Positions 17,139-25,018 are shown, counted from the stretch's first letter. The stretch: DNA of 31,895 nucleotides from Palsa-504 sp963744575 (GCA_963744575.1 CAVUUF010000002.1:1-31895); one strand, 5' to 3'. Numbers and translations: made by a program. The notes: generated by a model from the sequence alone, not told the origin.

Positions 17139-17404
17139 CCGGCCCAGGCTACGAGCTGACATTCCGCCCGGCAGCGCTGCGGCAGCTCCGCAAGCTTGAC
17201 AGCCAGATAGCGCGTCGTATCAAGAGCACCACCGAAACTCTGCGCACTGAGCCCCGACCGCCCGGTGTCAAGGCACTGACTGGCCAGCGCGGCTGGCTGC
17301 GTATCCGCGTTGGCGACTACCGCATCGTATACGAAGTGCGTGACAGCGAACTGGTAGTGCTTGTCATCCAGATCGGTCACCGAAGCCAGATCTACGATCG
17401 CTAG
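17135..17404 (+). CDS. RelE-type toxin
   Basis: This 89-residue basic protein has the RelE/ParE fold pattern: YELTFRPAALRQLRKL, then a helix, PPGVKALTGQRGWLRIRVGDYRIVYEV and VVLVIQIGHRSQIYDR. GDYRIVYEV and the C-terminal GHR..-Y(D/E)R are hallmarks of RelE-type mRNA interferases. The GTG start overlaps the antitoxin stop. No frameshift or missing motif is seen, so unlike its neighbours this pair appears intact. It probably stabilises the island. Confidence 0.87.
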   Translation: MTGPGYELTFRPAALRQLRKLDSQIARRIKSTTETLRTEPRPPGVKALTGQRGWLRIRVGDYRIVYEVRDSELVVLVIQIGHRSQIYDR

Positions 17405-17549
17405 CCATCTGATCCTCTACATGCCATCTACTGGCGGATGGCCCGGGCGCTGACGGCTGCGACTCAAGCCATGCTGGCCCGAAGTCAATGGCCGACCGGA
17501 TGAAGTCAGCATCCGGCGGGCGCTCATCCGGTGGGGATTCAACACCAAA

Positions 17550-17698
17550 GAGCGCTCTTTCGGGCAGTAGTGGCCGCAGGTCAGCGTAAGGATCATCGGG
17601 GCGCGGCCCTGGAGCTCGCTGAGTCTGCGAATGGCACCAGTGTGGTCGAGCAGCGCGTAGTCAGGAAAGATGCCGCCGGGGACGATATCGGAACGCAT
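17550..17698 (-). pseudogene. Redoxin/AhpC-TSA family protein, N-terminal fragment
   Basis: From ATG 17698 on the minus strand about 49 residues read MRSDIVPGGIFPDYALLDHTG, then RRLSELQG and MILTLTCGHYCPKE. This is the start of a peroxiredoxin-like redoxin domain up to the first Cys-containing loop. Homology stops near 17550, where a full protein would continue for more than 100 residues; the open frame goes on to 17417 without resembling the family. Confidence 0.6.
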
Positions 17699-18059
17699 GG
17701 AATGACCGCCTCATGTGAAGGTTTCGCGGACGCGACCGCGCGATGCTCATGCCGCCTCTGCCGCAACGGTACGAGGCGGACCACGACAACTGATCCGGAA
17801 GCATCTGCGGTCTCCACGATCGCAACGCGGCTGTCCATCGCGCCCGTGAACACCCGGACCGCTTCTCACAGCCTGCGGCTGAATGCCGTGGGCATCGCCC
17901 GCCGAGCTCGCTGCAGCGCCGATCAGCTGGCCATCATCAGGGACCGGCTCAAGCGCATCCAGCCGGCATCTTGGCCAGGCGGGCGCCGCTGATGGCCGCC
18001 CCGACCCGGAGCGCCTTCAGGGCCTCAGCGAGCCGCCTGCGCTCACGCTGGCGAGCCGG

Positions 18060-18170
18060 TGTCTTCATTCTGCGTCCGTCGGGCCAGGAAAGCGGGCCCG
18101 ACGGACAGTCACAAGGACCGGATAATGGAGCATCGTCGCAGCTCATAGCCCTTGCCGGCGGTTTCTCAGG
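18060..18170. repeat. Element-end repeat, second copy, adjacent to intact tRNA-Met
   Basis: This block shares ATTCTGCGTCCGTCGGGCC, GAAAGCG, GTCACAAG and CATCGTCGCAGCTCA with 16602-16690, in the same order and at a similar distance from a tRNA-Met 3' end. Its presence next to the intact tRNA implies two insertions of related elements, or duplication of one element end. Confidence 0.7.
18074..18106 (+). terminator. Perfect 12-bp hairpin, terminator-like
   Basis: GTCCGTCGGGCC (18074-18085) and GGCCCGACGGAC (18095-18106) are exact reverse complements with a 9-nt loop. There is no T tract afterward, as is common for actinobacterial terminators. It may terminate a lost integrase gene or be an att arm site. 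Confidence 0.5.
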
Positions 18171-18171
18171 G

Positions 18172-18245
18172 TGGGGCGGGTGGGGCTCGAACCCACGACC
18201 GGCGGATTATGAGTCCGCTGCTCTGACCGGCTGAGCTACCGCCCC
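18172..18245 (-). tRNA. tRNA-Met (anticodon CAT), elongator type
   Basis: On the minus strand the full cloverleaf can be drawn. Acceptor GGGGCGG (18245-18239) pairs with CCGCCCC (18179-18173). The D arm is GCTC/GAGC. The anticodon stem GCGGA/TCCGC carries loop CTCATAA, and the T arm is GTGGG-TTCGAGC-CCCAC. The discriminator is A at 18172 and CCA is not encoded. ACTCATAATC with this layout fits elongator Met; a lysidine-modified Ile tRNA also has CAT and cannot be fully excluded. Its 3' end faces the island and is the inferred attB. Confidence 0.88.
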
Positions 18246-18265
18246 GGCACCGGGTGCACACTACA

Positions 18266-19111
18266 CTACGTCGGCGGCCACGCCGGCAGGATCTGGGTGA
18301 GCTGGCGCGGGCGGTTGGGGTGCCTGGCCTGCTCGCGGGGATAGCCGAGGGACACCTCGGTGAACCGCACGCCGTCCTGGTAGGTAATCCGGGGGACGTG
18401 CAGGTGACCGTAGACCACGGCCAGGGCGCGGAAGCGCCGGTGCCAGTCGGCGGTCTGCCCGGTGCCGCACCACTGGGCGAACACGGGGTAGCGCAGGATC
18501 CGGGTGGGCTCGCGGGTCAGCGGGAAGTGGCTGACCAGGATGGTCGGCAGCGCCGGGTCGAGGGCGGCCAGGCGCGGCAGGGTGGCGTCGATCCGGGCCT
18601 GGCACCAGGCCTCCCGGCTCGGGTACGGGTCGGGGTGCAGGTGCCGCTCGTCGGTGCCGACCACCCCGGTCCGGTAGGCCAGCGCCAGCGCCTCGGCCTT
18701 GGTGCTCGTGCCGTCGGGCAGGAACGTGTAGTCATACAGCAGGAACAGCGGGACGACTACCGCGGGGCCGCCGTCCCCCCGCCAGACCGGGTAGGGATCC
18801 TCCGGGGTGATCACGCCGAGGTCGCGGCACAGCGCCACCAGGTGCCGGTACCGTTCCTCACCGCGCAGCGTGACCGGGTCGCGGGGATGGGACCACAGGT
18901 CGTGGTTACCTGGCACCCAGACCACGGTGCCGAACCTTCCGCGCAGCGTGCGCAGCGTCCACTCGATGTCGGCCACCTTCTCGGCCACGTCGCCGGCCAC
19001 CAGCAGCCAGTCCGCCGGCGAGCCGGGCGGCAGGTCCTCGACCCACTGCCGGTTCTGCGGGAAGGCCACGTGCAGGTCGCTGACGGCCAGCAGCCTGCCC
19101 GGCGCCGTCAC
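18266..19111 (-). CDS. Metallophosphoesterase
   Basis: This 281-residue protein carries all calcineurin-like phosphoesterase motifs in order: SDLHV (metal-binding Asp and His near 11-14), LLVAGDVAE, WVPGNHDLW, LVSHFPL and VVYGHLHVPR. These coordinate the di-metal centre that hydrolyses phosphomono- or diesters. No signal peptide or membrane segment is visible, so it is cytoplasmic. The GTG start overlaps the htpG stop (GTGA), so it is co-transcribed with the chaperone gene. Its 3' end lies ~20 nt from the 5' end of tRNA-Met. The substrate cannot be deduced. Confidence 0.85.
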   Translation of the reverse strand: MTAPGRLLAVSDLHVAFPQNRQWVEDLPPGSPADWLLVAGDVAEKVADIEWTLRTLRGRFGTVVWVPGNHDLWSHPRDPVTLRGEERYRHLVALCRDLGVITPEDPYPVWRGDGGPAVVVPLFLLYDYTFLPDGTSTKAEALALAYRTGVVGTDERHLHPDPYPSREAWCQARIDATLPRLAALDPALPTILVSHFPLTREPTRILRYPVFAQWCGTGQTADWHRRFRALAVVYGHLHVPRITYQDGVRFTEVSLGYPREQARHPNRPRQLTQILPAWPPT

Positions 19112-21009
19112 TCAGACTCCGCGCCATCCCCGCTGAGGGTCACCAGGAGGTCGTTGAGGCGGCCGACGAACGCGGCGGGCTCCTCGATCCGCGCGCCGAG
19201 GGTGAGGACGGCCTGGTCGAACAGCACGTTGGCCCATTCGGCCAGGTGCGGGTCGGCGGGCTCGTGGTTGAGCCGCCGCACCAGCGGATGCTGCGGGTTG
19301 ATCTCCAGCACTGGCTGGCTGGGCAGCCCCGAGCCGCGCAGCCGCCGGGCCAGGTTGATGTCGATCTCGGGCTCGTTGGCCACGATGCAGGCCGGCGAGG
19401 TGGTCAGCCGGCTGCTCACCCGCACGTCGTGGGCGCGGCCGCCCAGGGCTTCCTTCAGCCGGCTGACCAGGCCGGCGAATTCGGCGCTGGCCTGCTGCTT
19501 GGCCTGGGTTTCCGCCTCGTCCTCCAGGTCGGACAGGTCACCGCTGCCCTGGGCGACGGACTGCAGCCGCTTGCCGTCGAACTCGCGCAGGCTGGCCACC
19601 ACCCAGTTGTCGATGCCCTCGCCCGCGCCCAGCAGCAGGACCTCGATGCCCTTGGCGCGGAACGCCTCCAGGTGCGGGCTGGCCTTGGCCGCGGCCAGGC
19701 CCGGGGCCAGCAGGTAGTAGATGTGCTGCTGGCCTTCCTTCATCCGGCCCACGTAACCGGCCAGGGAGACGTCCGGGCTGTCGGCGATGGACTTGGTGGA
19801 GGTGAAGCGGAGCAGTCGGGCGATCTCGTCCCGGTTCCCGAAGTCCTCGGCCAGGCCCTCCTTGAGCACCGCGCCGAACTCCCGCCAGAACGTCGCGTAC
19901 TTCTCCGGCTCCTTCTCTGCGGTGCCGGCGAGCAGTCGCAGCACCTTCCTGGTCGCGTTGGACCGGATGTTGTCCACCACCCGGCTGCCCTGCAGCAGCT
20001 CGCGGGAGACGTTCAGCGGCAGGTCGGCCGAGTCGATCACGCCCCGGACGAACCGCAGGTACTGCGGCATCAGCTGGCCGGAGTCCTCCAGCACGAAGAC
20101 CCGCCTGATGTGCAGCTTGACGCCCCGGCCGGCCTGCGGGATCCACAGGTCGAAGGGCGCACGGGACGGGATGAACAGCAGCAGGGTGTACTCGTACGTG
20201 CCCTCGATCTTGCTGTGCAGCCAGGCCAGCGGGTCGGTGAGGTCGCCGGTGACGTGCTTGTAGAAGTCCTGGTAGTCCGGCTCGGTGAGCTCGTTCTTGG
20301 GCCGGGCCCACAGCGCCGAGGCCTGGTTGACCGGCTTGTCATCCGCGTCCTCGGTGTCCCCCTCGGGCGGCATGAGGATGGGCAGGCTGATGTGGTCGGA
20401 GTACTTCTGGATGATGCCGCGCAGCCGGTAACCGCTCAGCAGGTCGTCCTCACCCTCGCGCAGGTGCAGCACGACCGTGGTGCCGCGGTCCGCGACCTCG
20501 GCCGGCTCCAGCGTGTACGCGCCCCGGCCGTCGGACTCCCAGCGAGCGCCCTGCGCCGCGGTCAGGCCGCTGCGGCGGCTGGTCAGCGTGACCCGGTCCG
20601 CCACGATGAACGCGGAGTAGAAGCCCACGCCGAACTGGCCGATGAGGGCGGCGTCCTGGCGCTGGTCGCCGGTCAGGGCGGCGAGGAACTCGCGGGTGCC
20701 GGACTTGGCGATGGTCCCGATGTGGTCGATGATCTCCTGGCGGCTCATGCCGATGCCGTTGTCGGCGACGGTGAGCGTTCGCGCCTGCTTGTCGTAGCTG
20801 ACCCGGATCTGGAGGGGGCCGTCGGCGTCGGGGAGTTCGGACTGGGAGAGCAGTTCGAGGCGGAGCCGGTCGATGGCATCCGAGGCGTTGGAGATCAGCT
20901 CGCGCAGGAAGATCTCCTTATTGCTGTACAGCGAATGGATCATCAGGTCCAGGATCTGGACCACTTCCGCCTGGAATTCGAAGCTCTCCTGCTCAGACTG
21001 CGTGCTCAC
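19108..21009 (-). CDS. htpG: Molecular chaperone HtpG (Hsp90 family)
   Basis: This 633-residue protein has the full bacterial Hsp90 layout. The N-terminal GHKL ATPase carries FLRELISNASDA, ADNGIGMS, GTIAKSGT and GQFGVGFYSAF. The middle domain has FDLWIPQAGRGVKLHIRRVF and GVIDSADLPLNVSREL, and the C-terminal dimerisation domain follows. It uses ATP-driven clamp cycles to remodel client proteins in the cytoplasm. The start is GTG 21009; length and motif positions match typical HtpG. No frameshifts are seen, in contrast to the island immediately beyond the tRNA. A coupled metallophosphoesterase gene follows. Confidence 0.96.
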   Translation of the reverse strand: MSTQSEQESFEFQAEVVQILDLMIHSLYSNKEIFLRELISNASDAIDRLRLELLSQSELPDADGPLQIRVSYDKQARTLTVADNGIGMSRQEIIDHIGTIAKSGTREFLAALTGDQRQDAALIGQFGVGFYSAFIVADRVTLTSRRSGLTAAQGARWESDGRGAYTLEPAEVADRGTTVVLHLREGEDDLLSGYRLRGIIQKYSDHISLPILMPPEGDTEDADDKPVNQASALWARPKNELTEPDYQDFYKHVTGDLTDPLAWLHSKIEGTYEYTLLLFIPSRAPFDLWIPQAGRGVKLHIRRVFVLEDSGQLMPQYLRFVRGVIDSADLPLNVSRELLQGSRVVDNIRSNATRKVLRLLAGTAEKEPEKYATFWREFGAVLKEGLAEDFGNRDEIARLLRFTSTKSIADSPDVSLAGYVGRMKEGQQHIYYLLAPGLAAAKASPHLEAFRAKGIEVLLLGAGEGIDNWVVASLREFDGKRLQSVAQGSGDLSDLEDEAETQAKQQASAEFAGLVSRLKEALGGRAHDVRVSSRLTTSPACIVANEPEIDINLARRLRGSGLPSQPVLEINPQHPLVRRLNHEPADPHLAEWANVLFDQAVLTLGARIEEPAAFVGRLNDLLVTLSGDGAESE

Positions 21010-21116
21010 GCTGGGAACTCTACCGGCCCGGGGCGGGCGGCCGTGCGGGGGTGCACGCGCCCGGTTCGTTCGGCCCAGATAATGGTCCCGAACGGGATGG
21101 GTGCTAGCCTGGCCGG

Positions 21117-21883
21117 ATGCCGCGGACGTTCCCCCTGGGTTTTCGCTGGGGGGTGGCTTCCTCGGGTCACCAGACCGAGGGCGGCAATACCGGCAGCGAC
21201 ACGTGGTTCCTGGAGCAGGTGCGACCGACGGTGTTCCGTGAGCCGTCGGGCCGGGCGTGCGACAGCTACCAGCGATGGCGGGAGGACGTCGGCCTGGTGG
21301 CCGGGCTCGGCCTGGACACCTACCGGTTCTCGGTCGAGTGGGCGCGGATCGAGCCGGCCGAGGGCGAGTTCTCGGCGCCGGCCCTGGCGCACTACCGCGC
21401 GATCGTGGACCACTGCGTCGCGACGGGGATCGCGCCGGTGGTCACGTACAACCACTTCACCTCGCCGCACTGGTTCGGGTGCCGCGGCGGGTGGCTCGAC
21501 CCGCGGGCCCCTGCGCTGTTCGCGCGCTACAGCTGGGTTCTTCGGACATCTACCCGTTGTCGCTGGCCGGGGCGGTGCGTTATGCCCATGCGGCATCCGG
21601 GGTTCCGGTGCTGGTGACCGAGCACGGGCTGGGGCATCGGGATGATTCCTTGCGGGCGGCGCTGCTCGAGCCCGCTCTGGCCGGGCTGCTGGACGCCATC
21701 GAGGACGGCGTGCCGGTGCTGGGCTACCTGCACTGGACGCTGCTGGACAACTTCGAGTGGGTGTTCGGCTACGACCTGAAGTTCGGCCTGCACGAGGTGG
21801 ACCGGCAGACGTTCGCGCGCACGCCCAAGCCGAGCGCGGCCGTGTACGCGGCGATCGCGCGGGCAGCCGGAGGATCGCCATGA
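21117..21883 (+). pseudogene. GH1 beta-glucosidase with central deletion and frameshift
   Basis: The first ~140 codons are a normal glycoside hydrolase family 1 N-terminus: FPLGFRWGVASSGHQTEG, DTYRFSVEWARIEP and VTYNHFTSPHWF. Near 21534 the frame changes and the sequence jumps to the GH1 C-terminal part: YPLSLAGAVRYAHAASGVPV, LVTEHGLG (the nucleophile TE-x-G region), GYLHWTLLDNFEWVFGYDLKFGL. Roughly 200 residues are missing, including the NEP acid/base motif. The protein cannot be active. TAGCCT six bases before ATG 21117 suggests a leaderless promoter remains. Confidence 0.85.
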
Positions 21884-22050
21884 CCACGGAAATCATGCCC
21901 GCGGCGTTCATCGGCCATGGCAACCCCATGAACGCGCTGGAAACCAACCGCTACACCCAGGCCTGGCATGCCTTCGGCCGGGCCGTGCCGATGTCGCCCC
22001 GGCAGCAGCGCTGCCACATCGATGCTGTCGTGCGCGCGTCAGACGTATGA
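21880..22050 (+). pseudogene. 4,5-DOPA dioxygenase extradiol-like protein, N-terminal fragment
   Basis: The first ~37 residues (MPAAFIGHGNPMNALETNRYT, then AWHAFGRAVP) match the N-terminus of YgiD/LigB-type extradiol dioxygenases, including the metal-ligand region GHG. From about 21991 the sequence is unrelated, and a stop follows at 22048-22050. A full protein is about 260 residues. The ATG overlaps the stop of the broken GH1 gene (ATGA). It is a second scar beside the GH1 deletion. Confidence 0.75.
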
Positions 22051-22076
22051 TGACGGCGGAGCACGAGGAGGGGACT

Positions 22077-22445
22077 ATGCCCGGCCAGCCGGTGAACATC
22101 GAGATTCCGGCCGACGACACCGCCAAGGCCCGAGCGTTCTGGGGCTCGCTGTTCGGGTGGCAGTTCGAGGCATCCCAGGGACAGTTCGAATACGACACGG
22201 CCCGGGTGAGCGACCATTCGGGCGCGGCGATCACCGACATGGAGCCGGGCAAGCGCGGGATACGCGTCTACTTCGACGTGGACGACATTAACGTCGGCGC
22301 CGCGCGGGTCATGGAACTTGGCGGCGCGGCGGGCGAGCCGCGTCCGGTGCCGGGCACGGGCTGGTTCGCGATCTGCCAGGATACCGAGGGGAACGAGTTC
22401 GCCCTCTGGCAGAATGACCCAGCCGCTCCGGGTCCGGCGTACTAG
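22077..22445 (+). CDS. VOC-domain (glyoxalase/bleomycin-resistance-like) protein
   Basis: This 122-residue protein contains one vicinal-oxygen-chelate module pair: VNIEIPADDTAKARAFWGSLFGW at the start and VYFDVDDINVGAARVMELGG with GWFAICQDTEGNEFALWQ at the end. Such small proteins bind metal at the beta-sheet cleft as dimers; many are lyases, dioxygenases or binding proteins, and the substrate here is unknown. ATG 22077 is chosen because AGGAGG lies at 22066-22071, 5 nt upstream; the frame is open ten codons further up, overlapping the preceding fragment. It appears intact and stands alone. Confidence 0.82.
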   Translation: MPGQPVNIEIPADDTAKARAFWGSLFGWQFEASQGQFEYDTARVSDHSGAAITDMEPGKRGIRVYFDVDDINVGAARVMELGGAAGEPRPVPGTGWFAICQDTEGNEFALWQNDPAAPGPAY

Positions 22446-22487
22446 CCGTCATCGCGGTTGCCGGCCGCACGGGGCCTGCTCGTGAGG

Positions 22488-23480
22488 TTACGAACCGGCC
22501 AGCGACACCGCTATCTTCCCGGCCATGCCGCCGACCAGGAGCCGGTCGAACGCTGCCCGGATGTCGTCGAAGCTGAACGTTTGCATGATGACGGGGGTGA
22601 CGCCCCGGTCGTCTACGAGGGCGTTCAGGCGGGCAAGGTTGGCCGGCGACGGGGTGGAGTGGACGTTGGCGAAGCCGATGGGACCCATAAGCTCGGGCAC
22701 GCCGCCATTGGTCACGGACGCGGCTCGGCCACCCTCGCGCAGGATTCCGTGGCACAGCCGCGCGAACTCGCGGTGGGCATCGTCCTCGCCCTGGCCCATG
22801 ACGGCCGAGTCAACGTGCTTGACGAAGTCCACGAGCCCGTCGACGCCCTCGGGTGCCACCCCGCGCACCAGCTTGATCAGGTCATCCTGCGCCGGATCGA
22901 CGACCTGGTCCGCTCCCAGCGACCGGAGCAGCGCGGCGCGGTCGGCGGAACGCGCGGTGGCCACGACGTCGGCTCCCCTGGCCTTGGCGATCTGAACCGC
23001 GAACGTGCCGAGGCCGCCCGTGGCCCCGTTCACCAGGACGACGTGGCCGGGTCCGGACGGAACCGCCTCGACGCACTCCAGGGCCGTGACGCCAGCTTGA
23101 GCCAGGGTGCCCGCCTGCTGCAAGCTCAGCCGGGAAGGCCTGGCTGCCACGAAGAAGTCCTCGGGCACGACGACGTATTCGGCGAAAGTGCCATCGCCGA
23201 TGTAGTCGCGCTTGACGAAGCCGTAAACCTCATCGCCCTCCCCGAACCGGGTCACGCCGTCTCCGATCGCATCGACCACGCCCGCGAGGTCGCGGCCGAA
23301 GACCGCCGGGAAGCGGTACTCCTGGCTGGCCCGGAAGAAGCCGGTCCGGATCATATGATCGACCGGGTTCACGGACGTGGCATGCACCTGTATCCGGATC
23401 TCGCCGGGGCCGGGCTCGGGCTTGGCGAGGTCGGCGAACTCGGCTGGCCGACCGAAGCCGGTGAGCACGAACGCTTTCAT
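22488..23480 (-). CDS. MDR-family NADP-dependent (quinone-type) oxidoreductase
   Basis: This 330-residue protein has a GroES-like N-terminal half (KPEPGPGEIRIQVHATSVNPVDHMIRTG, DLAGVVDAIGDGVTRFGEGDEV) and a Rossmann half with NGATGGLGTFAVQIAKARGA (NADPH binding, about 148-167). The zinc-ligand Cys pattern of alcohol dehydrogenases is absent, so it is a zinc-free enone/quinone-type reductase. The C-terminal FDDIRAAFDRLLVGGMAGKIAV is typical. ATG 23480 is supported by GAGGAG just upstream. It is the last gene of the minus-strand IclR-CMD-FAH-FAH-MDR series, 26 nt after the second FAH gene. The substrate is unknown. Confidence 0.88.
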   Translation of the reverse strand: MKAFVLTGFGRPAEFADLAKPEPGPGEIRIQVHATSVNPVDHMIRTGFFRASQEYRFPAVFGRDLAGVVDAIGDGVTRFGEGDEVYGFVKRDYIGDGTFAEYVVVPEDFFVAARPSRLSLQQAGTLAQAGVTALECVEAVPSGPGHVVLVNGATGGLGTFAVQIAKARGADVVATARSADRAALLRSLGADQVVDPAQDDLIKLVRGVAPEGVDGLVDFVKHVDSAVMGQGEDDAHREFARLCHGILREGGRAASVTNGGVPELMGPIGFANVHSTPSPANLARLNALVDDRGVTPVIMQTFSFDDIRAAFDRLLVGGMAGKIAVSLAGS

Positions 23481-23506
23481 GAGACTCCTCGGAGGTCGCG
23501 AGCCGG

Positions 23507-24094
23507 TCACTTGGCCTTGCCTGGCACGAAATGCTGCCGGATCTCGCCGACGCCGTCGACGCGGCTGACCAGGGTCTGCCCGGGCTGGAGGTACCGCGGA
23601 GGCTGCATGCGGTCCCCACCCCGGCCGGGCGTCCCGGTGAAGACGAGGTCTCCGGGCAGCAGCGGGCACCCGCCCGACAGCCAGGCCACCAGTTCGCCGA
23701 CGGGGAAGATCATCTCGCTGGTCCGTCCCTGCTGGAGCGGCTGGCCATCCAGCCAGGACGCGAAGCCGATATCGTCCCGGTCCGGCAGCTCGTCCGGCGT
23801 GACGACGACTGGGCCGGTCGGGCCGAAGCCGGGGAACGACTTGCCCAGGGAGAACTGCGCGGGCGTCCCGGCGAGCACCTGGCGGGGGTGGGGCACCGGC
23901 GGGCCGAGGCGGCTGTGGTCCAGCGGCCTGGCCGCGCTCCACTCAGCCGAGGCCGCGAAGGCGCGCACATCGTCCCAGCGCTCGAGCGCGGCCACCGGCT
24001 CGTGCGGCAGGCCGCCGCCCGAGGCCACGTGGACGTCGAGGATGCGCCGGCCGGCCACGAGCACGAAGCGACCGTCCTGGGTCCCGAACCTCAT
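23507..24094 (-). CDS. FAH-family protein lacking its metal-binding centre (internal in-frame deletion)
   Basis: This 195-residue protein has a normal FAH-family N-terminus (RFGTQDGRFVLVAG, PHPRQVLAG to about 76). It passes directly to the family C-terminus: FSLGKSFPGFGPTGP, SEMIFPVGELVAWLSG, LLPGDLVFTGTP and LVSRVDGVGEIRQ. About 90 residues normally lie between, including the LDYE-E metal ligands and the following Asp; they are missing without loss of frame. A full FAH hydrolase is about 285 residues. It follows the intact FAH gene by 4 nt. As written it should not bind the catalytic Mg2+; it may be inactive or a structural partner of the intact paralogue. Confidence 0.8.
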   Translation of the reverse strand: MRFGTQDGRFVLVAGRRILDVHVASGGGLPHEPVAALERWDDVRAFAASAEWSAARPLDHSRLGPPVPHPRQVLAGTPAQFSLGKSFPGFGPTGPVVVTPDELPDRDDIGFASWLDGQPLQQGRTSEMIFPVGELVAWLSGGCPLLPGDLVFTGTPGRGGDRMQPPRYLQPGQTLVSRVDGVGEIRQHFVPGKAK

Positions 24095-24098
24095 GCGC

Positions 24099-24980
24099 TT
24101 ATTCGGTCGAGGAGTACAGGTCGGTGGAGTACGGCGGGGTGTCGTACACGGCGCCCCAGGGCACGACGCGGTTGCGGAGTACGCCGACGCCCTCGATCTC
24201 GGCCTCGATGCTATCGCCGGGCTGCAGGTAGAACTCGAACGGGTTGGGCTGGATCGCGGCCACGCCCGAGATCGTCCCGGTGGTGATGATGTCCCCGGCC
24301 GAGTAGCCCTGCGCCGAGTGGTACGCGACCAGGTGCGGGATGGAGATGAGCATCTGGTTCGTGTTCCCGCGCTGCCGGACACCTCCGTTGACCCGCAGCT
24401 CCATCGCCAGCGCCTGGGCGTCCGGCACCTCGTCCTTGGTCACGATCCAGGGGCCGAGCGGGCAGAAGGTGTCGATCGACTTGGAGAAGGAGAACACGCC
24501 TGACTGCATCTCGCGGCGCTGGATGTCGCGGGCGGTGATGTCGTTGAAGACCGTGTACCCGGCGATGTAGTCCCCGGCCTCCTCGGGCCCGAAGAACTTG
24601 CCGCTGCGGCCGATGATGATGGCGAGCTCGAGCTCGTAGTCGAGCTCCTTGGTCAGCCCCTCGGGATACACGATGGCGTCGTCCGGGCCGATGATCGCGT
24701 CGACGTTCTGGAAGAACACGATCCCCTTGTGCACCGGGTGCGACCAGTCGACGGCCTGCAGTTCCTTGTGGTGGTCGGCGAAGTTGCCGGCGGTGTGGAA
24801 GAACTTCTTCGGCACGATCGGCGCCCGCAGCCGGACGTCGGCCAGCGGCAGGCGCTCCCCCGTCTCGCCGACCTGCCCGCCCCGCTCGAAAAACTCACGC
24901 GTCGAGGCGCAGCCGAGCTCGACGACGACCCCGTTGTCCAGGCGACCCACCCGGCCAGCGTCGAAGGTGACCAACTTCAT
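24099..24980 (-). CDS. Fumarylacetoacetate hydrolase-family protein
   Basis: This 293-residue FAH-fold protein has a complete active centre: AGNFADHHKE, then LDYELELAIIIG (metal-binding Glu pair), GYTVFNDITARDIQ (Asp ligand), KSIDTFCPLGPWIV and GDIITTGTISGV. Family members hydrolyse C-C bonds of acylpyruvates and 2,4-diketo acids, or act as decarboxylases, in aromatic and sugar-acid catabolism. ATG 24980 lies downstream of a promoter with an IclR-type palindrome. It leads a FAH-FAH-MDR transcription unit. Neighbouring SDRs and a sugar-type ABC system make a diketo-sugar-acid substrate plausible, but the sequence alone does not show it. Confidence 0.88.
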   Translation of the reverse strand: MKLVTFDAGRVGRLDNGVVVELGCASTREFFERGGQVGETGERLPLADVRLRAPIVPKKFFHTAGNFADHHKELQAVDWSHPVHKGIVFFQNVDAIIGPDDAIVYPEGLTKELDYELELAIIIGRSGKFFGPEEAGDYIAGYTVFNDITARDIQRREMQSGVFSFSKSIDTFCPLGPWIVTKDEVPDAQALAMELRVNGGVRQRGNTNQMLISIPHLVAYHSAQGYSAGDIITTGTISGVAAIQPNPFEFYLQPGDSIEAEIEGVGVLRNRVVPWGAVYDTPPYSTDLYSSTE

Positions 24981-24998
24981 AATGGACTCTCATTCTGA

Positions 24999-25011
24999 GA
25001 AAGTTACTTTC
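24999..25011. promoter_or_regulatory. Candidate IclR operator 1 (GAAAG-tta-CTTTC)
   Basis: A perfect 5-3-5 palindrome sits 19 nt upstream of the FAH start and just downstream of the -10 box. In this position a bound repressor would block transcription start. The same half-sites recur at 26625-26637 and 30279-30291. Confidence 0.6.
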
Positions 25012-25018
25012 AGCAGTA

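Larger units (their letters stand above)
17699..18171. other. 473-nt stretch with no intact gene
   Basis: I see no convincing full gene here. From ATG 18068 on the minus strand, 39 codons (KTPARQRERRRLAEALKALR, then ISGARLAKM, stop at 17949) look like the first helices of an XRE-type regulator cut short, at low confidence. The right end (18060-18170) is the second copy of the element-end repeat. 17699-17948 shows nothing recognisable. Confidence 0.4.

Noticed and set aside
19246..21645. 799-codon plus-strand open frame
   Set aside because: Shadow of htpG and the GH1 remnant; its composition is skewed and no domain is visible.
22458..24503. 681-codon plus-strand open frame
   Set aside because: Antisense to the MDR and FAH genes, whose motifs are unambiguous.
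24999..25011. Operator 1 as a terminator hairpin for the CMD gene
   Set aside because: The stem is only five A/T-rich base pairs, and it recurs at two other promoters, which favours a protein-binding site.
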